From: an uncultured Coriobacteriaceae bacterium | Lineage (GTDB): Bacteria > Actinomycetota > Coriobacteriia > Coriobacteriales > Atopobiaceae | Direction: 5' to 3' | Assembly (NCBI GenBank): GCA_902766805.1 | Contig: CACXFF010000405.1 | Coordinates: forward strand, 1-7,482 | DNA: 7,482 nt | In this document: one piece after another, positions 1 through 4,877 of the stretch | How the letters are laid out: each line of letters opens with the position of its first letter | How positions within the stretch are numbered: position 1 is the stretch's first letter | Position numbers and translations under genes: made by a program | Notes under the pieces: model-generated | Told to the model about the DNA's origin: nothing | Database searches by the model: none | Seen by the model: only the letters and a program-made list of their open reading frames with translations

Positions 1-1395
1 GCGCTCGATGAGCTCACCCTTGCAGAACGTGTTGGCATCCAAGTTCTTCTCCACCCACTTGAGGCGCGCGTAGCTCACGAGCCAGCCGGCAAACGCGCCA
101 ATCCACAGGCCCAGGCCGTACCATTCCGAAGGCAGCTCGCGACAGGGGAATGACGCGACGGTCGTCACGACGGCGAAGACGCCCGTGGTGAGCAGCAGGC
201 CGGCATGGTCCGAGAAATAGTAGAGCAGGATGATGAAGGCGTACATCAGGAAGACCGTGTAGTAGCCAGCCGCCAGCAAGGGATAGATCTGCATCACCAG
301 GCTGCCCATGCCGAAGAGGGGCGCCAGCAGCACAAAGAACAGGTAGGCCACCACCGAGATGATGAACTGGATGCGCGCGATGCCCATGGTCTCGCTCGTG
401 ATGGAGCGGAACATGCGGCTCTTCGCCTTCTCGATCTGGTGCAGGGAGCCACCGATGACCGCGTTGAAGTATTCGCGATAACGGTTGTGGAAGTGCATCT
501 CGATGAGGCTGATGAAGATCGTGGAGGCCGAGAGGTTGGTGAACATGGCCAGGCAGGTGGCCATGTCATACGGCTCGCAGCACACGAACGACTTGACCAC
601 CACGATGCGCATGGCGCTCGTCCAAAAGACGAAATTGTGCGCGTAGAGGCCCAGCGTGTAGAGGAAGTTGCCCAGCACGAGCTGCCAGTAGTCGCGGAAG
701 TAACGCAGCAGCGGCTTGTAGCTGCGCGAGCTCACGCGGAAGTAGCTGCGGATGAGCGCCGCCTCCAGCACGCCGGTGACCAAGAAGCCCACCGCCATGC
801 CGCACAGCATGGAATACATCTTGTCCCAGTGCACGAGGAAGATGAGCACGGCCGCGAGCACGAAGCCCGCAAGCATACCCAGGAGGAAGAACAGCGAGAT
901 CTTGCCGTAGTCCTTGCAGATGGAGAGGAAGATCATGGAGTAGAAGACGAGCACCAGGCACACGAAGCCGAAATACCCCGTGAACACGTACCACGGCACC
1001 ACCCCGCCCACGAGCCATTCGTGGATGCAGAAGGGCATGCCCATGAGGGCCGCCAGCGCGATGTTGACCGTGAGCCCCATGTGGTAGCAGGGCATGATGT
1101 CCTCGTAACGCTCCTCGAAGATGACGTCGGAGAGATAGCGCGAGATCACCGCGTTCCAAGGGGAGCAGGACAGCAGGCCAAAGATGAACGTATACAGGAT
1201 GGTGCAGGCGAACAGCTCGCGGCTCGCGTACGACTCCGTGGAGGTGTCGAACACGAAGTTCATGAGCATGATGTTGCCGATGACCACGAACATGGGCATG
1301 ATCGTGGCGTTGACGGAGTAGGCGTAGCCCACGAGGTTCATGCCGATGGTCTTCTTCTCGAAGATGCGGTTGAGCTTGATGCCAATGCCCGCCAT
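1..1395 (-). CDS. pelG: PelG-type exopolysaccharide transporter, inner membrane (3'-truncated by window edge)
   Basis: I translated this reading frame by hand from the ATG at 1395-1393; it stays open for 465 codons to base 1, so the stop lies outside the window. The N-terminus MAGIGIKLNRIFEKKTIG matches the MAGIGFEL-type start typical of PelG. About a dozen hydrophobic segments follow (for example residues 20-48, 62-78, 105-122, 134-157, 166-189, 341-361, 376-394, 400-414). The block at residues 275-328, with PYDMATCLAMF followed by IEMHFHNRYREYFNAVIGG, is the family's signature region before a basic amphipathic stretch. PelG is a MOP-superfamily-like transporter that, together with PelF, synthesises and exports Pel polysaccharide. 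Pseudomonas PelG is about 456 aa, so the visible part is probably nearly complete. The gene begins 3 bases after the pelF stop and has a strong ribosome binding site. Identification rests on remembered family features, not a search. Confidence 0.9.
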   Translation of the reverse strand, partial: MAGIGIKLNRIFEKKTIGMNLVGYAYSVNATIMPMFVVIGNIMLMNFVFDTSTESYASRELFACTILYTFIFGLLSCSPWNAVISRYLSDVIFEERYEDIMPCYHMGLTVNIALAALMGMPFCIHEWLVGGVVPWYVFTGYFGFVCLVLVFYSMIFLSICKDYGKISLFFLLGMLAGFVLAAVLIFLVHWDKMYSMLCGMAVGFLVTGVLEAALIRSYFRVSSRSYKPLLRYFRDYWQLVLGNFLYTLGLYAHNFVFWTSAMRIVVVKSFVCCEPYDMATCLAMFTNLSASTIFISLIEMHFHNRYREYFNAVIGGSLHQIEKAKSRMFRSITSETMGIARIQFIISVVAYLFFVLLAPLFGMGSLVMQIYPLLAAGYYTVFLMYAFIILLYYFSDHAGLLLTTGVFAVVTTVASFPCRELPSEWYGLGLWIGAFAGWLVSYARLKWVEKNLDANTFCKGELIER

Positions 1396-1398
1396 GCG

Positions 1399-2961
1399 CT
1401 ACCCCCTCCCCTTCTCGGTCTCTTGCGTCGCCGGCTCCTGGTCCTGCCGTTCTCCGTCCCTTCCCTCATCAGGCGTCTTGGGCCCTGCCGCAACCTGGCT
1501 GTCGCCCCCGCCGTCCTCCTCGGGCCACGGCAGGCCCAGCTCGTCGGAGAAGCCGCGGTAGATGCGCTGGTAGGTCTCCTTCATGTCGGAGAGCTTGTAC
1601 TTGCGCATGAGGCGCTCGTAGCCCGCTTGCGCCATGCGCTCGCGCTTCTCGGGGTCGCGTGCGAGGTCCACCATGGCCGTGGCGATCTCGGCCGTGTTCA
1701 TGATGTGGCAGAGGATGCCCGCCTCGCCGAAATCGTCGTCTTCGCCATAGAGCAGGCCGCGACAGTTGCCCACGTCGGTGCAGATGGCGGGCTTGCGTGC
1801 GGCATAGCTCTCCAGCACCGTGAGCGGCTGGCCCTCCGAGAGGCTCGTGAGGATGGTCATGTCCATCTTGCCAAGGTACTGGCGCACGTCGATGCGGCCC
1901 GTGAAGACCACGTCTTGCACCGCAAGGCTCTCCACGAGGTCCTGACACTCCTGGGTGTAGTCGGGGTCCTCGTCCATCGGGCCCATGATCCACAGCTTGA
2001 GCCGGGGTTCGCGACGCTTGGCGATGTAAAAGGCGTTGATGAGCGTCTTGACGTCCTTGATGGGCGTCACGCGCAGCACTGCGCCGACGTTGACGAACTC
2101 GTCATCCGGGTCCTTGCCCGGGATGTCGGCCAGGCGGTTCTGGTCGATCCCGTTGGGGGTGACCAGGGTCTTGTCCGCAGGGCAACCGCCCTCTATCTGC
2201 AGCTCGCGCGCGTGCTCGTACAGCGAGGTGACCATGTCGGCATACGAATAGCTCACGTCAGCCATCTTCTTGAACTGGTCGATCCAGATGACCTTGTAGG
2301 CGTTCTGCACCCACGTGGCCTTGATGAGCTCCTCCTCGCGCTCGCGGGTGTACAGGCCGTGCTCGGAGATGAGCAGCTTGCAGCCAAAGCTGGACTTGGC
2401 CATGGCACCCAGCACGCCCGCATAGCCCGTGGCCACGCAGTGGTAGAGGTCGGCCTCGGGCAGCTTGCACTTGAGCGTGTTGAAGAGCGGCAGCATGATG
2501 GAGCGCATCGTCCACAGGTAGTCCGAGAAGGGAATTCCCTGGTAGCGCAAGCGATAGACATCCGTGGCCGCATGCATGAAGTCCTCGCCCATGAGCAGGT
2601 CATTGAGCGAGATGTCGTCGTCGCGGAACATGCCGAAGAGATTGGTCCAGTCCACCGTCTCGTGCAGCAGCAGGCTCTTGAGTGTCTCGTACACGGACGC
2701 GCCTGTCGCCGTGTGACGACCGGACTTGCGCTTCTGGCCCAGCCCGCGATACCAGTCGTCGTCGAGCAGGTAGACCTCGTGGACCTCCGAGACGTTCTCC
2801 GGCAGCTGGTACTTGAAGCGCCCGCTCCACTCGCGGTTGGCGATGATGGCCAGGATCACGAACTCATGCTGCGGGAACGACTTGATGAGGCTGTCGATCC
2901 AACCCGACACGCCACCGACCACGTAGGGGTAGCAGCCCTCCGCCACAATACAGATCCTCAT
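1399..2961 (-). CDS. pelF: PelF-type GT4 glycosyltransferase (Pel-like polysaccharide polymerase)
   Basis: This 520-aa cytosolic enzyme is expected to polymerise sugars from a UDP-linked donor into the Pel-like chain and pass it to PelG. The start MRICIVAEGCYPYVVGGVSG is the classic PelF N-terminus (DUF3492 region, roughly residues 1-270). Residues 199-208 (SEHGLYTRER) are another strongly PelF-like block. The C-terminal GT4 Rossmann domain has the donor-binding stretch GAVLRVTPIKD (293-303, with R297 and K302) and the retaining-GT E-x7-E motif in SEGQPLTVLE (E376 and E384). The length is close to known PelF proteins (about 500 aa). Residues 481-520 are an unusual hydrophilic G/D/E/Q-rich tail. 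The start ATG overlaps the upstream stop in ATGA, with only a weak ribosome binding site (GGTGGTGATGG), so translational coupling is likely. pelG follows after 3 bases. The exact sugar (GalNAc, GlcNAc or glucose) cannot be told from the sequence. Confidence 0.93.
   Translation of the reverse strand: MRICIVAEGCYPYVVGGVSGWIDSLIKSFPQHEFVILAIIANREWSGRFKYQLPENVSEVHEVYLLDDDWYRGLGQKRKSGRHTATGASVYETLKSLLLHETVDWTNLFGMFRDDDISLNDLLMGEDFMHAATDVYRLRYQGIPFSDYLWTMRSIMLPLFNTLKCKLPEADLYHCVATGYAGVLGAMAKSSFGCKLLISEHGLYTREREEELIKATWVQNAYKVIWIDQFKKMADVSYSYADMVTSLYEHARELQIEGGCPADKTLVTPNGIDQNRLADIPGKDPDDEFVNVGAVLRVTPIKDVKTLINAFYIAKRREPRLKLWIMGPMDEDPDYTQECQDLVESLAVQDVVFTGRIDVRQYLGKMDMTILTSLSEGQPLTVLESYAARKPAICTDVGNCRGLLYGEDDDFGEAGILCHIMNTAEIATAMVDLARDPEKRERMAQAGYERLMRKYKLSDMKETYQRIYRGFSDELGLPWPEEDGGGDSQVAAGPKTPDEGRDGERQDQEPATQETEKGRG
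1402..1411 (-). promoter_or_regulatory. Strong Shine-Dalgarno sequence for pelG
   Basis: Read on the minus strand this is GGGGAGGGGG, followed by TAGCGC and the ATG at 1395. The GGAGG core ends 9 bases before the start, which is good spacing. The site is made from the last codons of pelF, and the pelF stop TAG sits between it and the pelG start. It supports the chosen pelG start and suggests efficient, partly coupled re-initiation. Confidence 0.75.
2958..2961 (-). promoter_or_regulatory. ATGA stop/start overlap coupling the PelA-like gene to pelF
   Basis: On the minus strand the bases ATGA contain both the pelF start (ATG, 2961-2959) and the upstream gene's stop (TGA, 2960-2958). The upstream ribosome binding site is poor, so termination-reinitiation is the likely way pelF is translated. 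Confidence 0.85.
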
Positions 2962-4877
2962 CGGCCCATCACCACCGTCGGCTGGATGTCGGACTCAACG
3001 TGCACCACCGCTTTTCCTCCGTTGAGCGTGAGCGCAAAGAATTCGTCATCGAGCTCCACAAACGTGCCGCCCTCCACGCTCACCACGTGCTCGTCGTGCA
3101 GGCGCAGGAAGAAGGGGACCTCGGCGCCGTTGCCGGCACACGAGTAGGTCACGCTGATGGCATTGCCCTCGCGCGAGGCCTCGTAGTCCACGCTCAGCGC
3201 CTCGCGCACGTAAGCCCCCGCCTCGCTGGCCGTGGCCTGGCGCAGCTTGTCATAGGGCTTCCAGTACGAGCTGTAGCTCGCGAGCATCTTGCGATAGCCG
3301 TTCTGCCACTCGTCCTCCTCGCTCGCGGGGTGCGTGAGGCCCCTGAGGTCGAAGGTGACGCACGAATAGCCAAAGCCGGTCTCGCAGGCGCGCAACGCGA
3401 GGTCATCGAGCGCTCCATAGTGCCAGCAATCGCTCACGGCGCCCAGGCGGATGACGGAGTCCGAGGCGTAGCCCACGACGGGCTTGCCCTCGTCCATGCC
3501 GGAAACCAGCGTGTGCAGACCCTGCAGCTCGTCGTCCGCCTTTTGAAGGGCGGTGAAGTCTCCCTCCGTGCGAATCCCCGCCACGACGAAGTCGTAGTTG
3601 GGCACCGACGTGCGCAGGAAGCGCAGGTCACGCTCGACCTTGGCCGGGGATGCCGACTCGTCCGCGGCGTCACATGCGAGGCCGACTTCGCCCCCCAGCT
3701 CGCCGACGGAACGCATGTAGAAGCGCAGGGTCTCGTCGCTGGGCGGGTCGGGATTGCCTTCCGTGAGCTCGGGGACCATGAGGAAGGTGGGCAGCGCGTG
3801 CCTCTGGTGGGCCAGCGCAGCGATCGAGCTCCATACGATGTCGCGCTGCACGGAGACGGAGTCGCGCTGGTACCTGCGCTCCATCTCGGCGTCGTTCTCG
3901 CGCGCCAGCACGGGATAGTCGAAGAGGGCCAGCACCTGAGCGTTGGCGACGGGCCACAGCTCACAGTCCGAGGACTCGCCCACAAAGGCCGTGAGCAGGC
4001 CAAAGCCGCCCACCCGCGAGAGCACGTCGCCATAGGCCACGAAGAGCGGCGCCGCGCCTTCGGAGTAGCGCCACATGAGCGGCGGGATGCGGTCATCGTG
4101 GGCGAAGGTGTCTGGGTAGACGTCGGTGTCCACCTCGGCGCGCAGGTAGATCTTCGAACCGCCCAAGAGGTTGTACCAGGGGGTTTCCTTCTGCACCTCG
4201 TCCAGCAGGTGCTCGTCCACCACCGGTCCGTCGCCGAAGAAGAGCCGCTCAAAGAATCCGCGCTCCTCCCGCACGCCGTCCCTGTACACCTTGGAGCCGC
4301 CCAGCAGCAGCCCCTCGAAGAGGTGCAGGCCCTTGACCTCCACGCTCTCCTGTCGTATCTCGGCGATGCCCAGCAGCTCTCGGAGCCCCTCGTTGGCCGC
4401 GACGACCTTATCGTCCGGCAGGTCGCAGAGCACCACCGTCACCTTGGCCTGCTGGACCTTGCGGATGAGGTCGATGTCCCGGTCCCATTGGGCTGCGGCG
4501 GGATCGATCACGACGAGCTGCCAGCCCTTGGAGCCGTCCTTCTCGTAGCGCGCGCACCACGAAGAGAGGCTCGGGGCCGTCTCGTACGCCCATTTGCCAT
4601 ACGTGGCGAATTCCTGCACGGCGGGCAGATAGGCGCTCTTGGCATCGCCCACGAAGGCGACGTGCCTGCGTGCGGCGTCGAAGGAGGGATCTCCCTTGCC
4701 CGACGACGCGTCGTAGGACTGCGAGCCCGTAATCTGCCCGATCAGACCCGTTGCGTTCACCGCGTCGTTGCTCGTGTACGCCAGGCTCTTGCCCTTCACG
4801 ATGGCCGAGAGCTGGAACAGCACGCTCAGCACTATGATGAGCACCACGATGGCGATCAGGTGACGACGTTCCTTCAT
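2958..4877 (-). CDS. Membrane-anchored DUF2194 / PelA deacetylase-like protein
   Basis: This 639-aa protein has an N-terminal basic stretch and one membrane segment (residues 6-27), with no clear cleavage site, so it is probably anchored with the remainder outside. Residues about 70-300 look like an alpha/beta amidotransferase-like domain (strands at VAFVGD, LVVIDP and VTVVLCDLP, then a LRELLGI segment), as I recall for DUF2194 proteins. Residues about 310-555 resemble a NodB/PelA-like deacetylase barrel: ALFDYPVLA (317-325), LPTFLMV (362-368), GGEVGLACD (395-403), THPASEEDEW (515-524) and a TASEAGAYV segment (549-557). Residues 560-639 look like a beta-sandwich. It sits directly before pelF, where Gram-positive pel operons encode the deacetylase PelA(DA), and both ends overlap neighbours by 4 bases. 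Expected metal-binding residues appear substituted (see findings), so activity is uncertain. The family assignment comes from position and remembered motifs. Confidence 0.65.
   Translation of the reverse strand: MKERRHLIAIVVLIIVLSVLFQLSAIVKGKSLAYTSNDAVNATGLIGQITGSQSYDASSGKGDPSFDAARRHVAFVGDAKSAYLPAVQEFATYGKWAYETAPSLSSWCARYEKDGSKGWQLVVIDPAAAQWDRDIDLIRKVQQAKVTVVLCDLPDDKVVAANEGLRELLGIAEIRQESVEVKGLHLFEGLLLGGSKVYRDGVREERGFFERLFFGDGPVVDEHLLDEVQKETPWYNLLGGSKIYLRAEVDTDVYPDTFAHDDRIPPLMWRYSEGAAPLFVAYGDVLSRVGGFGLLTAFVGESSDCELWPVANAQVLALFDYPVLARENDAEMERRYQRDSVSVQRDIVWSSIAALAHQRHALPTFLMVPELTEGNPDPPSDETLRFYMRSVGELGGEVGLACDAADESASPAKVERDLRFLRTSVPNYDFVVAGIRTEGDFTALQKADDELQGLHTLVSGMDEGKPVVGYASDSVIRLGAVSDCWHYGALDDLALRACETGFGYSCVTFDLRGLTHPASEEDEWQNGYRKMLASYSSYWKPYDKLRQATASEAGAYVREALSVDYEASREGNAISVTYSCAGNGAEVPFFLRLHDEHVVSVEGGTFVELDDEFFALTLNGGKAVVHVESDIQPTVVMGR
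4874..4877 (-). promoter_or_regulatory. ATGA stop/start overlap coupling the membrane protein gene to the PelA-like gene
   Basis: The minus-strand ATGA joins the start of the 639-aa protein (4877-4875) to the stop of the GT-C-like protein (4876-4874). The preceding minus-strand bases, GGGTGGGGGTGCGGCCCG, are G-rich but not a clean Shine-Dalgarno. This supports a single co-translated operon. Confidence 0.85.

Noticed and set aside
566..1159. A 197-codon open frame on the minus strand within pelG
   Set aside because: It is an R/G/H/A/L-rich out-of-frame reading. The overlapping pelG frame has a family-specific start and signature block.
1396..1398. Possible terminator or promoter between pelF and pelG
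   Set aside because: Only three bases separate the genes, and there is no room for a hairpin terminator or an intergenic promoter.
205..3147. A 980-codon open frame on the plus strand
   Set aside because: It lies antisense to the well-supported pelF and pelG genes. Its product is dominated by H, R, V, E, A and D in a pattern typical of the complement of high-GC codons, with no recognisable domain or membrane segment, so it is a shadow of the strong third-position G/C bias.
3434..4252. A 272-codon open frame on the minus strand in another frame within the PelA-like gene
   Set aside because: The product is S/R/P/T/W-rich and lacks hydrophobic core patterns. It is an out-of-frame shadow of a high-GC coding sequence.
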